Origin: an uncultured Desulfuromonadales bacterium
GTDB taxonomy: Bacteria > Desulfobacterota > Desulfuromonadia > Desulfuromonadales > Trichloromonadaceae
NCBI GenBank assembly: GCA_945787285.1
Contig: CALZIC010000071.1
Location: forward strand, 1 to 35,778
Direction: 5' to 3'
Length of the DNA: 35,778 nt
Position 1 is the stretch's first letter. Every line of letters starts with the position of its first letter. Below, piece by piece: positions 25,888 to 35,778 of the stretch. The position numbers and the translations under genes are program-made. The notes under the pieces are model-generated. The model was not told where the DNA came from, ran no database searches, and worked only from the letters and a program-made list of their open reading frames with translations.

Positions 25888-26403
25888 TTAAGCGTCTTCC
25901 GAGGAGCAGATCTGGGGCAGCTTGAGCTCCCCGGGGAGCTCGTCTTCGAGTACCCGGTCCGGCGGCGGTTCGTCGCCCCAGCCGAGTTCGGGAAAGAGCT
26001 TGCCGAGAATGTGCCGGCCGCCCGGGGGCATGGAATACCCGGCGAGTTCATCCTTGGAAACCCACTTGGCTTCGGTACACTCGTCGCCGTTGGGGACGAG
26101 GTCGAAGCTCAGGGGGCTGGCCCGGTAGTAAAGAATAATGAAATGGTCGTTGCGGTCGCCGACACCAATGTGTTCGAAGACGTCGATGAGCCCCTCGGCC
26201 CGCACGGTAATCCCCACCTCCTCTTCCACCTCGCGGTGCAGGGCGGCGAGGATCGATTCGCCATGATCGATCTTGCCGCCGGGCATCACCCACTGGCTGC
26301 AGAACGGATGGATGCAGCGCCGGGTGAGCAGCACCCGCTCCTGTTCATCGATGATGCAGGCGACGACCGAGGCCTTGATGTGGGGCTGTTTGGTGAATTC
26401 CAT
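25888..26403 (-). CDS. NUDIX hydrolase
   Basis: This 171-aa protein has a complete Nudix box at residues 43-65 (G-x5-E-x7-REVEEEVGI), so it should be catalytically active on a nucleoside-diphosphate-linked substrate. The exact substrate cannot be read. The C-terminus carries a Pro/Glu-rich tail. It is followed 9 nt later by the nitrilase-like gene, indicating a two-gene unit placed between argG and argH. Confidence 0.9.
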   Translation of the reverse strand: MEFTKQPHIKASVVACIIDEQERVLLTRRCIHPFCSQWVMPGGKIDHGESILAALHREVEEEVGITVRAEGLIDVFEHIGVGDRNDHFIILYYRASPLSFDLVPNGDECTEAKWVSKDELAGYSMPPGGRHILGKLFPELGWGDEPPPDRVLEDELPGELKLPQICSSEDA

Positions 26404-26409
26404 AAATGC

Positions 26410-26476
26410 AGGGGCTGGGGACTGGGGACCAGGGGCTGAAGGGCAGGTCTTTCCAGCCTCCAGTCCCTAGTCCCTG
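26410..26476. repeat. Tandem heptamer repeat with inverted counterpart (argG-NUDIX gap)
   Basis: Four heptamers, AGGGGCT, GGGGACT, GGGGACC and AGGGGCT (26410-26437), face a complementary series (CCAGTCCCTAGTCCC, about 26453-26476), so the gap can fold into a hairpin. Confidence 0.75.
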
Positions 26477-26489
26477 ATTCCGCTTCCTC

Positions 26490-27623
26490 TTACTTGGCCT
26501 GCCGCTGAATGGCGGCGATGCGCAGGCGCAGGGCGTTGAGCTTGATGAAGCCCTCGGCGTCGGCCTGGTTGTAGACTTCGTCGGCCTCGAAGGTGGCGAA
26601 GTCGACATTGAACAGCGAGTCGGTGGCGGACTGGCGGCCGACCACGCGGCAGTGCCCCTTGTACAGCTTGACGCGGGCGATGCCGTTGACGGTCTTCTGA
26701 GTCTGGTCGATGAGAGTCTGCAGGGCCTCGCGCTCGGGGGCGAACCAGAAGCCGTTGTAGACCATTTCGGCGTAGCGGGGGATCAGCGAATCGCGCAGGT
26801 GCATGACCTCGCGGTCCATGGTGATCGACTCGACGCCGCGATGGGCTTCCTCGAGGATGGTGCCGCCGGGGGTTTCATAGACGCCGCGGCTCTTCATGCC
26901 GACGAAGCGGTTTTCCATCAGGTCGATGCGCCCGATGCCGTGCTTTCCGCCGAGCTCGTTGAGCTTGGCCAGCAGGTTGGCCGGGGAGAGCTGCTCGCCG
27001 TTGACAGCCACGGCATCTCCGTTCTTGAACTCGATCTCGACGTATTCGGGGGTGTCGGGGGCGTCCTCGGGAGCGACGCTCAGCACGTACATGTCCTCAG
27101 GGGCTTCGGCCCAGGGGTCCTCGAGGATATCGCCTTCAAAGGAGATGTGCAGCAGGTTGCGGTCGGAGCTCCAGGGGTTTTTCTTGCTGGTCGGCACCGG
27201 AATGCCGTGCTTCTTGGCGTACTCTTCGAGGGCGGTGTGGTCGTTGCCCTTGCCGGTGGCCCCGTGGGAGACGGCGTCCGCCCCTTCAGCGGCGGCGATT
27301 TCCATCTGCTTCTTGGAGATCAGCGGGCGGGCGATGGAGGTGCCGAGAAAGTAACGTCCTTCGTAGATGGCGTTGGCGCGGAACATGGGGAAGACGAAGT
27401 CGCGGGTGAACTCTTCGCGCAGGTCTTCGATGAAGCATTTGCTCGCCCCGGTCGCTTTGGCCTTTTCGGGGATAAAGTCGAGTTCTTCGCCCTGGCCGAG
27501 GTCGGCGGAGAAGGCGATGACCTCGCAGCCGTACTCTTCGGTCAGCCATTTGAGGATAATCGAGGTGTCGAGTCCGCCCGAGTAGGCAAGGACGGCCTTT
27601 TTGACAGAACCTTTGTTGATCAT
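26490..27623 (-). CDS. argG: Argininosuccinate synthase with internal deletion
   Basis: ArgG joins citrulline and aspartate using ATP. The N-type ATP pyrophosphatase motif AYSGGLDTS is intact, as are [10 protein letters not shown] and later [19 protein letters not shown]. The protein is 377 aa, about 29 short of the roughly 406 expected for close relatives. After GKGND at residue 128 the usual QVRFE...APWREW...SR block is missing and the sequence resumes at [11 protein letters not shown]; the reading frame is kept. The missing block includes the Arg that binds citrulline in characterised enzymes, so activity is doubtful. The break lies at 27237-27242. ATG 27623 has AAGGAG upstream. A real deletion or an assembly collapse are both possible. 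Confidence 0.93.
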   Translation of the reverse strand: MINKGSVKKAVLAYSGGLDTSIILKWLTEEYGCEVIAFSADLGQGEELDFIPEKAKATGASKCFIEDLREEFTRDFVFPMFRANAIYEGRYFLGTSIARPLISKKQMEIAAAEGADAVSHGATGKGNDHTALEEYAKKHGIPVPTSKKNPWSSDRNLLHISFEGDILEDPWAEAPEDMYVLSVAPEDAPDTPEYVEIEFKNGDAVAVNGEQLSPANLLAKLNELGGKHGIGRIDLMENRFVGMKSRGVYETPGGTILEEAHRGVESITMDREVMHLRDSLIPRYAEMVYNGFWFAPEREALQTLIDQTQKTVNGIARVKLYKGHCRVVGRQSATDSLFNVDFATFEADEVYNQADAEGFIKLNALRLRIAAIQRQAK

Positions 27624-27676
27624 GGAATGCTCCTTGGTTGGAAATCAGTCCGAGTTCGAAGTTGGTTTGTCGACCC

Positions 27677-27697
27677 TGGAACGTGGAACGTCGAACG
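27677..27697. repeat. Tandem heptamers upstream of argG
   Basis: TGGAACG, TGGAACG, TCGAACG: three heptamers in a row in the RDD-argG gap. Confidence 0.75.
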
Positions 27698-27705
27698 AGA
27701 GGTGA

Positions 27706-28278
27706 TTAAAGTTTTATGACATAGGTGTCAGCGATTTTATCGTGCAGACCCTGTTTTTGCGAGTCAAAGGCGACCATCAGGTAGCCGATGCCGAAAATAA
27801 TGCCCGAGAGGAACTTGCCCGCGGTTTCGCGAAGCAGCGCCCGCAGGTAGCCGACCTCGTGCTGGTCGGTGCGGATGACCTTGATGCGCAGAACCATTTT
27901 CCCGGGGGTCTGCCCGCAGTAGCCGATGAAAAAGACGGCGTAGGTGATGCTCAGCACCAGCCCGAGAAGAGCGGTGATGATGCCGATCGCCTGGTCGATC
28001 TCCGGGGTGTTGGACCCGGCTACTCCCAGCGCCACCCGGGCGAGGGCCAGGGACATGATCAGTTGCACGGTACCGAGAATGGCCGAATCGATCATCGAGG
28101 CGACCACCCGGATCCAGAACCCTGCCTTGGGCAGGGTTGTCGCGGGCGCCTGAAGTTCCGTCTCGGCCAGGACGAACCGCTGCCCGCAGCGGGGGCAGGT
28201 CGCGCGCCGTGCTGTGGCGGGGATGCGTGCCCCGTCGATTTCCCTGCTGAAGCTGCAATGCGGACAGGTGAGAAGCAT
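27706..28278 (-). CDS. Zinc-ribbon plus RDD-family membrane protein
   Basis: This 190-aa protein has an N-terminal zinc ribbon (CPHC and CPRC, residues 5-33) like MJ0042-type finger domains, then an RDD domain with three hydrophobic spans (about 55-80, 98-120, 155-172). The ribbon-RDD pairing is typical of small membrane proteins of unknown function. ATG 28278 has no strong ribosome site. It sits between argF and argG and is presumably co-transcribed. Confidence 0.85.
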   Translation of the reverse strand: MLLTCPHCSFSREIDGARIPATARRATCPRCGQRFVLAETELQAPATTLPKAGFWIRVVASMIDSAILGTVQLIMSLALARVALGVAGSNTPEIDQAIGIITALLGLVLSITYAVFFIGYCGQTPGKMVLRIKVIRTDQHEVGYLRALLRETAGKFLSGIIFGIGYLMVAFDSQKQGLHDKIADTYVIKL

Positions 28279-28289
28279 TTGTTTAAGCG

Positions 28290-28424
28290 GTCAGCTGTCA
28301 GCACTCAGCTGTCAGCTAGGAAAACCGCACTCCTTCATTGTACTTTAATAGGTCTTGCAGAAGGCTGATGTCTGAGAGCTATCCAGCTTTTGCATTGGCT
28401 GATAGCTGAAAGCTGATAGCTATT
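28290..28424. repeat. Inverted pair of tandem heptamers (argF-RDD gap)
   Basis: GTCAGCT, GTCAGCA, CTCAGCT, GTCAGCT (28290-28317) oppose GGCTGAT, AGCTGAA, AGCTGAT, AGCTATT (28397-28424). The last unit provides part of the argF stop codon. Confidence 0.75.
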
Positions 28425-29331
28425 AACTCATCAGAGTTGCCATGATCGCCTTCTGCACGTGCAGCCGGTTCTCGGCTTCGTCGAAGACCACCGAGTGGGG
28501 GCCCTCGATCACCTCGTCGGTGATCTCCTCGCCGCGGTGGGCCGGGAGGCAGTGCAGCACGATGCAGGCCGGGTCGGCGACCTGGACGATGTCGCTGTTG
28601 AGCTGGAAGCCGGTGAAGGCCTTTTCGCGCTCCTGCTGCTCCTCTTCCTGGCCCATGCTGGCCCAGACATCGGTGTTGAGCACATGGGCGCCGCGTGCGG
28701 CCTCGGCAGGGTCATGGGTGTAGAGGATCTTTGCGCCGAGCTTTTCGGCACGGGCCACCACGTCGGCGTCCGGTTCGTACCCTTCGGGGGTGGCGACGCG
28801 CAGTTCGAAGCCGAAGATGGCGGCGGCGTTGATCCAGCTGTTGGCCATGTTATTGCCGTCGCCGATCCAGCAGTAGGCAAGGTCCTTGAAAGCCCCCTTG
28901 TGCTCGATGACGGTGAAAATATCGGCCATGATCTGGCAGGGGTGATACTTGTCGGTCAGCCCGTTGATGACCGGGATGTCGCTGCAGCGGGCCAGTTCCT
29001 CGACCCCTTCCTGGGAGAAGGTGCGGATCATGATGCCGTCGACGTAGCGGGACATGACCCGCCCGGTGTCCTTGATCGGCTCGCCGCGTCCGAGCTGGGT
29101 TGTCCCCGAATGGAGGAACAGGGCGTGGCCTCCGAGCTGAAACATGCCGACCTCGAAAGAAACCCGGGTGCGGGTGGAACTCTTTTCGAAAATCATCCCC
29201 AGGGTCTTCCCCTTGAGAAGGTGGTGCTCTTCGCCCCGCTTCTGCTTTTCCTTCAGCTCACGGGTCAGCTCGAAGATCTGCTCCAGTTCTTCGCGGCTCC
29301 AGTCGGAAAGGGCTAGAAAGTCCTTTTTCAC
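28423..29331 (-). CDS. argF: Ornithine carbamoyltransferase
   Basis: ArgF makes citrulline from ornithine and carbamoyl phosphate. The 302-aa protein shows SSTRTRVSFE (carbamoyl-phosphate site), DKYHPCQIMAD and VLHCLPAHRGEEI, all in place with normal length. The start is GTG 29331 with AGGAG 8 nt upstream. It lies between argD and the RDD gene; its stop overlaps a heptamer repeat. Confidence 0.97.
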   Translation of the reverse strand: MKKDFLALSDWSREELEQIFELTRELKEKQKRGEEHHLLKGKTLGMIFEKSSTRTRVSFEVGMFQLGGHALFLHSGTTQLGRGEPIKDTGRVMSRYVDGIMIRTFSQEGVEELARCSDIPVINGLTDKYHPCQIMADIFTVIEHKGAFKDLAYCWIGDGNNMANSWINAAAIFGFELRVATPEGYEPDADVVARAEKLGAKILYTHDPAEAARGAHVLNTDVWASMGQEEEQQEREKAFTGFQLNSDIVQVADPACIVLHCLPAHRGEEITDEVIEGPHSVVFDEAENRLHVQKAIMATLMS

Positions 29332-29388
29332 TCTACTTACTCCTGAAATAATTTAAATCCACTTGTAAGGGCGCAGCATGCTGTGCCC

Positions 29389-30585
29389 CTACCCAACCTC
29401 GGCAAGAATGCCGTCGAGAATCTCGATCGCCTCGTCGATTTCTGACCGGGTTACGGTCAGCGGCGGGACGAAACGCAGCACCTTGCCGACGGTGCAGTTG
29501 ATCAGCAGTCCGCGCTGCAGTGCCTTGACCACCATGTCGCCGCCTTCGACGGTCATTTCCATGCCGAGCATCAGGCCGCGGCCGCGCACCTCGGTAACGA
29601 AGTCGTAGCGGTCTTTGAGTTCTTCGAGACGGCTGCGCAGGTAGCCGCCCATGGCCAGGCAGTTGTCGAGGACGCCGTCATTCATCAGGGTCTTCATGGC
29701 CGCGTTGGCGGCGGCCGCCATCAAGGGGTTGCCGCCGAAGGTCGAGCCGTGGGTGCCGGGGCCGAAGGACTCGGCTATCTCTTCGCGGGTTACCATGGCG
29801 CCGATCGGGGGGCCTCCGGCGAGGGCCTTGGCCAGGGTCATGATGTCCGGTTCGACCCCTTCGTTCTGGTAGGCGAACAGGGTGCCGGTGCGGCCGCAGC
29901 CGACCTGCACTTCGTCGAAGATCAGCAGCAGATCGTGCCGGTCGCAGAGTTCCCGCACCTGCTGCAGGTAGCCGGCAGGAGGCACATTGACGCCTCCCTC
30001 GCCCTGGAGCGGCTCGAGCATAATGGCGCAGCAGCGGGGGGAGACGGCCTTTTGCAGCGCCTCGATATCGCCGAACGGGACGTAGCTGAAGCCGGGCACG
30101 ACCGGTTCGAAGCCGACCCGGACTTTTTCCTGACCGGTGGCGCTGATGGTGCCGATGGTGCGCCCGTGAAAGGAGGCCAGCGCGGTAATCACCTCGAAGC
30201 GGTTCTCCCCGTGCTTCTCCCGGCTGTACTTGCGCGCCAGTTTGATGGCCGCCTCGTTGGCTTCGGCCCCCGAGTTGCAGAAGAAGACGCGATCGCCGAA
30301 AGAGTGCTCGCAGAGTATTTCGGCCAGTTCGATCTGGGCAGGAATGTGGTAGAAATTCGAGCAGTGGATCAGTTTCTCGGCCTGTTCCTTGATCGCGGCG
30401 ACGATTTTCGGGTGGCAATGGCCCAGGTTGTTAACCGCCACTCCGGCCAGAAAGTCGAGGTAGGCCTTGCCGTCGGCATCCCACAGGCGGCACCCTTCGC
30501 CCCGTACCGGAACCAGCGGGTAGCGGCCGTAATTTTTTGCAACATGTTTATCGCCCCGGGCGATCCATTCAGCTGAAGAACTCAT
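29389..30585 (-). CDS. argD: Acetylornithine aminotransferase
   Basis: ArgD, a class-III PLP aminotransferase, converts N-acetylglutamate semialdehyde to N-acetylornithine. The 398-aa protein has FCNSGAEANEAAIKLAR, LLIFDEVQVGCGRTG and the PLP lysine region MTLAKALAGGPPIGAM; the length is normal. It may also serve in lysine synthesis in some species, but DapL covers that step here. ATG 30585 has AAGGA 6 nt upstream. It lies between argB and argF. Confidence 0.97.
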   Translation of the reverse strand: MSSSAEWIARGDKHVAKNYGRYPLVPVRGEGCRLWDADGKAYLDFLAGVAVNNLGHCHPKIVAAIKEQAEKLIHCSNFYHIPAQIELAEILCEHSFGDRVFFCNSGAEANEAAIKLARKYSREKHGENRFEVITALASFHGRTIGTISATGQEKVRVGFEPVVPGFSYVPFGDIEALQKAVSPRCCAIMLEPLQGEGGVNVPPAGYLQQVRELCDRHDLLLIFDEVQVGCGRTGTLFAYQNEGVEPDIMTLAKALAGGPPIGAMVTREEIAESFGPGTHGSTFGGNPLMAAAANAAMKTLMNDGVLDNCLAMGGYLRSRLEELKDRYDFVTEVRGRGLMLGMEMTVEGGDMVVKALQRGLLINCTVGKVLRFVPPLTVTRSEIDEAIEILDGILAEVG

Positions 30586-30606
30586 TATTTTTCCTTCGGA
30601 AAAGCA

Positions 30607-30658
30607 GTCAGCGTTCAGTTTTCAGCAAAAGCTTTATCTGACAACTGACAGCTGAATG
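30607..30658. repeat. Tandem heptamers, inverted pair (argB-argD gap)
   Basis: GTCAGCG, TTCAGTT, TTCAGCA are followed by the complementary-type series TGACAAC, TGACAGC, TGAATGC. The heptamers resemble those of the argF-RDD gap. Edges are approximate. Confidence 0.65.
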
Positions 30659-31628
<970 letters not shown>

Positions 31629-31639
31629 TCGTTAGGGTT

Positions 31640-32965
31640 TTACAGTATATACCGCGACAGATCCTCATCACTGACGATTTCGGCCAGACGGTCGCGCACA
31701 TAGTCGGCGTTTATGGAAATCTCTTTTTCCTGAAGCTCGGGCGCATCGAAGGAGAGGGCCTCCAGCAGTTTTTCCATGATGGTATGCAAACGGCGCGCGC
31801 CGATGTTCTCGGTACTGTCATTGACCTGGGCTGCGGTACGGGCGATTTCGTGTACCCCGTCTTCGGTGAAGTTCAGGTCGAGCCCTTCGGTGGCCATCAG
31901 GGCTGCGTACTGGCGGATCAGGGCGTTTTTCGGCTCGGTGAGGATCTGGACGAATTCCCCTTCGCCAAGACTTTCCAGCTCAACCCGGATCGGAAAGCGT
32001 CCCTGCAGTTCGGGGATCAGGTCCGAGGGCTTGGAGACGTGAAAAGCCCCGGCGGCGATGAACAGGATGTGGTCTGTTTTGACCGGCCCGTACTTGGTGT
32101 TGACGGTGCTCCCTTCGACGATCGGGAGGATGTCGCGCTGGACCCCTTCGCGGGAGACTTCCGGCCCCTGTCCGCCTTCGCGGCTGGCGATCTTGTCGAT
32201 TTCGTCGATAAAGATGATGCCGTTCTGTTCGGTCCGCTCCTTGGCCAGGGTGTGGACCTTGTCCATATCGACCAACTTCTCGGCCTCTTCGGAGATCAGC
32301 AGCTCGCGGGCCTCTTCGACCTTGATGCGCCGGCGCTTGGTCTTTTTCGGAAAGAGGTTGCCGAACATCTCCTTCATGTTGATTCCCATCTCCTCCGAGC
32401 CCTGGGGGGTGAGAATCTCCATCATCGGCATTTTGGCTTCCTGGATTTCCATTTCGACGAACCGCTCGTTGAAGGCCCCCTTGCGCAGCAGCTTGCGCAG
32501 CTTTTCGCGGGTGTTTCCTTCGCCTTGCTCCTCGGAGGCCTCCTGGCGTTCGCCGGGAAGGAGCAGGTCGAGAAGTCGTTCCTCGGCCTGGGATTCCGCC
32601 TTAATGCGCACCGCCTGGGCTTCTTCTTCCTTGACCATGATAATGGCCAGTTCGACCAGGTCGCGTACCATGCTTTCGACGTCGCGGCCGACATAGCCGA
32701 CCTCGGTGAACTTGCTCGCTTCCACCTTGATGAAGGGGGCTTGGGCCAGCTTGGCGAGCCGGCGGGCGATCTCGGTTTTGCCGACCCCGGTGGGACCGAT
32801 CATAATGATGTTTTTCGGGGCGATCTCGTCGCGCAGTTCGGGCGCGACCTGCTGACGGCGCCAGCGATTGCGCAGGGCGACGGCGACGGCGCGTTTGGCG
32901 CCCTTTTGGCCGACGATGTAGCGGTCGAGTTCCGAAACGATTTCACGGGGCGTAAAGTTGGTCAC
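31640..32965 (-). CDS. hslU: HslUV unfoldase ATPase subunit HslU
   Basis: HslU unfolds substrates and feeds them to the HslV protease in the cytoplasm. The 441-aa AAA+ protein has Walker [10 protein letters not shown], the pore loop GYVGRD, Walker [12 protein letters not shown], and an I-domain at about 110-230; the C-terminal DLSRYIL tail inserts into HslV. The start is GTG 32965 with GGAGG 7 nt upstream. It shares one base with the hslV stop (TAGTG), which implies translational coupling. Confidence 0.97.
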   Translation of the reverse strand: MTNFTPREIVSELDRYIVGQKGAKRAVAVALRNRWRRQQVAPELRDEIAPKNIIMIGPTGVGKTEIARRLAKLAQAPFIKVEASKFTEVGYVGRDVESMVRDLVELAIIMVKEEEAQAVRIKAESQAEERLLDLLLPGERQEASEEQGEGNTREKLRKLLRKGAFNERFVEMEIQEAKMPMMEILTPQGSEEMGINMKEMFGNLFPKKTKRRRIKVEEARELLISEEAEKLVDMDKVHTLAKERTEQNGIIFIDEIDKIASREGGQGPEVSREGVQRDILPIVEGSTVNTKYGPVKTDHILFIAAGAFHVSKPSDLIPELQGRFPIRVELESLGEGEFVQILTEPKNALIRQYAALMATEGLDLNFTEDGVHEIARTAAQVNDSTENIGARRLHTIMEKLLEALSFDAPELQEKEISINADYVRDRLAEIVSDEDLSRYIL

Positions 32966-33492
32966 TACAGTGCCTCCACGAGAATCTGGTCGTTGGTGTA
33001 AACGCAGATACCCGCTGCAATTTTCATGGATTCTTCAACGATGGAGAGGGCCGGAAGATCCGAGTGGTTGAGCAGTGCGCGGCCGGCCGCCAGGGCGTAC
33101 ATGCCCCCCGAGCCGATGGCGCACACTCCGTCGTCCGGCTCGATGACGTCCCCCGATCCGGAAAGAATCAGGGTGGTTTCGGCATTGGCCACGATCAACA
33201 GGGCCTCGAGCTTGCGCAGCACCCGGTCGGTGCGCCAGTCCTTGGCCAGGGCGACCGCGGCCCGGGGCAGGTTGCCGCGAAACTCCTGCAGCTTGGCGTC
33301 AAATTTTTCAAAAAGTGTAAATGCGTCGGCTGTGCTCCCGGCAAACCCCGCCAGCACCCGGTCATCGTACATGCGGCGAATCTTGCGGGCGCCGTGTTTC
33401 ATCACCGTATTGCCGAGGGTCACCTGGCCGTCTCCGGCCAGGGCCACCCGGTTGTCTTTTCTCACGCAGAGTATCGTCGTTCCACGAAACAT
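32965..33492 (-). CDS. hslV: ATP-dependent protease peptidase subunit HslV
   Basis: HslV is the threonine peptidase of the HslUV complex. The 175-aa protein starts [13 protein letters not shown]; processing before the first Thr (residue 5) would expose the catalytic N-terminal Thr. [26 protein letters not shown] and [14 protein letters not shown] are family motifs. Length is normal. The stop overlaps the hslU start. A MITE-like copy lies upstream; no heat-shock promoter was clearly seen. Confidence 0.97.
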   Translation of the reverse strand: MFRGTTILCVRKDNRVALAGDGQVTLGNTVMKHGARKIRRMYDDRVLAGFAGSTADAFTLFEKFDAKLQEFRGNLPRAAVALAKDWRTDRVLRKLEALLIVANAETTLILSGSGDVIEPDDGVCAIGSGGMYALAAGRALLNHSDLPALSIVEESMKIAAGICVYTNDQILVEAL

Positions 33493-33641
33493 ACAGGTCT
33501 CCCAATCCCTTGCCAGCGGCGCGGTTGCAGGGGGTTTTCCGAAAAGAAAAATACGATAAACATATCACAGCCGCGGTGGCAAAAAAAGAAAAATGCCGCA
33601 ACTTTCAACTGGCTTTGCGCCATAAAAAGTGCGGCATCATA

Positions 33642-33807
33642 ATCCCAGATCCGCGGGGCCGTGGCGAACGAAGAGTGCAAGTGCTTGGCCTGAATAAGGG
33701 TTTCAAAAAATTTGAGGCGCACCCATCGGTTCGTCGGTGATTTTTTGATCCCTTAGGTAGGTCAATGGCTTGCGCTATTTGCCGGCAAGGTCCCGCGGAT
33801 CTGGGAT
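33642..33807 (+). repeat. MITE-like element, copy B (166 bp)
   Basis: Arms ATCCCAGATCCGCGGGGCC (33642-33660) and its near-exact complement at 33789-33807 (one mismatch) enclose a 109-base core (33671-33779) about 88 % identical to that of copy A. The arm sequence itself differs from copy A, but each copy's two arms match each other. It fills the middle of the 337-bp gap between hslV and the histidine kinase gene; the rest shows nothing. Confidence 0.8.
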
Positions 33808-33829
33808 AACTGGTTGTCCGGGAGGAACC

Positions 33830-34969
33830 TCAGTCGATCGGCAGCTCCACCGTTGCGACGGTTCCCGTGCCCGGCTCGCTTTCGAGGTACAGCCTTCCGC
33901 CGTGGCTGTTGACAAACTGGCGGGCATAGAAAAGACCGAGGCCAAAGCCTCTGATCTGACCGGTGTTGTCCGGATCGACCTGGTAGAATTTTTCAAACAC
34001 CTTGGGCAGCTCCTCGCGCGGAATTCCTTCCCCGTTGTCGGTGACCACCAGGCGCAGCGTATTGTTGACGACAGTGCCTTCCAGGGTGATGGTTCCTTCG
34101 CTCGGGGTGAACTTGATGGCATTTTCGATCAGGGCACGCAGCACGAAGGTCATCCGCTGGCGATCGAGGTTCATGGTCGGAAACGGGCCGGCCATCGAGG
34201 AGGAGAGAGTCTGTCCTATGTTGATCGCCGAGTACCTGAGTTCTCCAACAACTCCCTTGGCAATTTCCTCGATATGGCAGGGGGCCAGTTCCAGGGGGCT
34301 TTCCTGAAGGATGACTTCGCTGTAGTAGAGCAGGTCCTTGATGAGGTAGCTGAGGTAGTTCGACTCCTCAAGGATCAGCGACAGGGTCTGCTGGTACGAA
34401 GGGTCGCTGGGGTCGCCGAGGCCCCTCGCCATGTTCTGGATGAAAAGGGAGATGGCGGTAATCGGGGTCTTGAGCTTGTGGGAAATAAGCCCGAGAAAGT
34501 CCGACTTGAGTTTGTCGAGACGCTTCAGGTTGAGGAGTTCTTCCTTGAGAACCTTTTTCTCCAGGACCTTGTCGATGGTCGTTTTCAGCTGCAGCAGGTT
34601 GATCGGTTTGTTGATGAAGTCGTCGGCATCGGCCCTGAGGGCCTTGAGGATCACTTCTTTTTCAGCAAAACCGGTCATGATGACGACCACCTGATTCGGC
34701 GTCTTCTCCTTGACGATTTTGAGCATGTCGAGGCCGTTGAGCCGCGGCATCATGACATCGGCCAGCACGACATCGACCGTCTCGAGCTCGAGGATCTTCA
34801 GGGCCTGTTCGCCGTCCTCGGCTGTCAGGGTGCGATAGTCCTTGAGGGCGCGGGCGCACAGGTCGCGGATGGCCCCCTCGTCGTCGACAATCAGGATGGT
34901 GCGTCCTTTGTTTGACTGCTGCAATTGCGGTGATTCCTTTTGGGTAATTCGCACGTCACATTTCCCCAC
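33830..34969 (-). CDS. Hybrid response regulator-histidine kinase (REC-HisKA-HATPase)
   Basis: The 379-aa soluble protein has an N-terminal receiver domain with phospho-acceptor D71 (VVLADVMMP) and K121, then a HisKA dimerisation helix with H164 in LISHKLKTPI. A HATPase domain follows with N box ALIENAIKF, G1 DNGEGIP and G2 GFGLGL. It lacks membrane segments, so it probably takes phosphate from another kinase or acts in a branched phosphorelay. The start is unclear: GTG 34969 has no good site, while TTG 34924 has AAGGA 9 nt upstream and still keeps the whole receiver. It follows alaS by 38 nt. Confidence 0.9.
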   Translation of the reverse strand: MGKCDVRITQKESPQLQQSNKGRTILIVDDEGAIRDLCARALKDYRTLTAEDGEQALKILELETVDVVLADVMMPRLNGLDMLKIVKEKTPNQVVVIMTGFAEKEVILKALRADADDFINKPINLLQLKTTIDKVLEKKVLKEELLNLKRLDKLKSDFLGLISHKLKTPITAISLFIQNMARGLGDPSDPSYQQTLSLILEESNYLSYLIKDLLYYSEVILQESPLELAPCHIEEIAKGVVGELRYSAINIGQTLSSSMAGPFPTMNLDRQRMTFVLRALIENAIKFTPSEGTITLEGTVVNNTLRLVVTDNGEGIPREELPKVFEKFYQVDPDNTGQIRGFGLGLFYARQFVNSHGGRLYLESEPGTGTVATVELPID

Positions 34970-35007
34970 GCCGTGGAGTGGAGTTAACCTCTCGGAAAGG
35001 GAGGGCT

Positions 35008-35778
35008 TTATGCCCCGGCCATGCCGGCTACAATGGTACCTGCCTCTGCCAGGGTCGCAGCGAGATTTTCAGGCTGCGAACCGCCGGCCTGGGCCAGGTC
35101 GGGACGTCCGCCTCCCTTGCCGCCGACCTGTTCGGCCAGGGGACGGATGATCTGGCCGGCGTGAAAGCGTCCGGCAAGGTCCTTGGTGACAGCCACCAGC
35201 AGGTTGGCCTTGCCGCCCTGTTCGCAGCCGAGGATGACGACGCCGGACTGCAGCTTGTCGCGAAGCTGGTCGGCCAGTTCACGCAGTCCCTTGGCGTCGC
35301 TGCCGTCGATGCGGGCGGCCAGAACCTTGACGCCGGCGATTTGCTGCACCTGGTCGAGGAGGTTGCCGGCCTGGCCGGCGTTGAGGCGGCCCTGCAGGGT
35401 CTCGATCTCCCGTTCCAGCTCTTTCTGGCGCTCGAGAAGTTTCTGCAGGCGCGGCTGAAGCTGGTTGCGGTCGCTTTTGAGCAGGGAGGCCATCTGGGAG
35501 ATCGACTGCTCCTGGTTCTGGTACAGCTCCACGGCTCTTGCGCCGGTGACCGCCTCGATGCGGCGGACCCCTGCGGCGATGCCGGCTTCCTGCACGATTT
35601 TGAACAGCCCGATGTCTCCGGCCGCACGGGCATGGGTTCCGCCGCACAGCTCCATGCTGAAATCGCCGACCTTGACCACCCGAACCCGGTCACCGTATTT
35701 CTCGCCGAAAAGAGCGGTGGCGCCGGCGTCTATCGCCTCATCGGCGGCCATTTCCTCCGATTCGACCGAGCGGTTTTC
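35008..35778 (-). CDS. alaS: Alanyl-tRNA synthetase, C-terminal part (cut by window edge)
   Basis: The frame runs off the right edge, so only the last 256 codons or so are seen. The editing-domain metal motif CGGTH is present ([21 protein letters not shown]), followed by a coiled coil ([24 protein letters not shown]). The DHHA1/C-Ala part ends [40 protein letters not shown], which is the conserved alaS tail. The stop is at 35008. No catalytic core is visible in this window. Confidence 0.96.
   Translation of the reverse strand, partial: ENRSVESEEMAADEAIDAGATALFGEKYGDRVRVVKVGDFSMELCGGTHARAAGDIGLFKIVQEAGIAAGVRRIEAVTGARAVELYQNQEQSISQMASLLKSDRNQLQPRLQKLLERQKELEREIETLQGRLNAGQAGNLLDQVQQIAGVKVLAARIDGSDAKGLRELADQLRDKLQSGVVILGCEQGGKANLLVAVTKDLAGRFHAGQIIRPLAEQVGGKGGGRPDLAQAGGSQPENLAATLAEAGTIVAGMAGA

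Noticed and set aside
24967-26439. 490-codon open frame on the plus strand opposite the nitrilase and NUDIX genes
   Set aside because: Antisense shadow without recognisable motif or ribosome site.

Overview
The window most resembles the chromosome of a Gram-negative anaerobic respirer of the Desulfuromonadales/Geobacter type. The grounds are a protein-coding GC-rich background, a periplasmic cytochrome c with an outer-membrane barrel and a molybdopterin reductase, lysine synthesis through DapL, an hslVU-argBDFGH-dap gene order that I recall from Geobacter relatives, and a small selenoprotein. Species-level assignment is not possible from sequence alone. No tRNA, rRNA or CRISPR array was seen. 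The right edge cuts alaS.

Region 1-1601 is a REP-like palindrome array invaded by an IS110-family element. The insertion can be reconstructed to the base: element about 97-1337, CT core on both sides. Its left end encodes a recognisable bridge RNA. The two guide loops of this RNA match the element's own donor ends and the REP-like target it sits in.

Region 1602-9823 (all minus strand) holds a predicted respiratory operon: a monoheme cytochrome c, a large outer-membrane porin, then a Tat-exported molybdopterin oxidoreductase with its four-cluster ferredoxin subunit and NrfD-type membrane anchor (PsrABC-like). A terminator follows, then mobA and moeA, which make the bis-MGD cofactor such an enzyme needs. 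Region 9824-12098 carries ettA behind a good sigma-54 promoter with two upstream 16-bp repeats.

Region 12099-18929 is a mixed block: a membrane GGDEF-EAL protein whose reading frame runs on through a terminator, an AhpD-like mini-protein, small proteins, a hidden SelW/Rdx selenoprotein (in-frame TGA plus a SECIS-like hairpin), a YheU-family protein, a multi-cluster Fe-S protein and a YkgJ-type Cys-cluster protein.

Region 18930-33492 (all minus) is the amino-acid cluster. hslV-hslU lead into argB, argD, argF, an RDD protein, argG, a NUDIX protein, a nitrilase-like protein, argH, a lipoprotein, dapA, dapB, an entericidin-like lipoprotein and dapL. Three irregularities stand out: argG has an apparent in-frame loss of about 29 codons at the citrulline-binding motif, argH has its conserved N-terminus but no start codon, and lysA is missing from the slot where I would expect it. 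That slot holds a 162-bp MITE-like element whose second copy lies upstream of hslV; the terminal arms of the two copies differ but each stays self-complementary. Most gaps between the arg genes contain tandem heptamers, commonly in inverted pairs. The window ends with a hybrid REC-histidine kinase and the 3' part of alaS.
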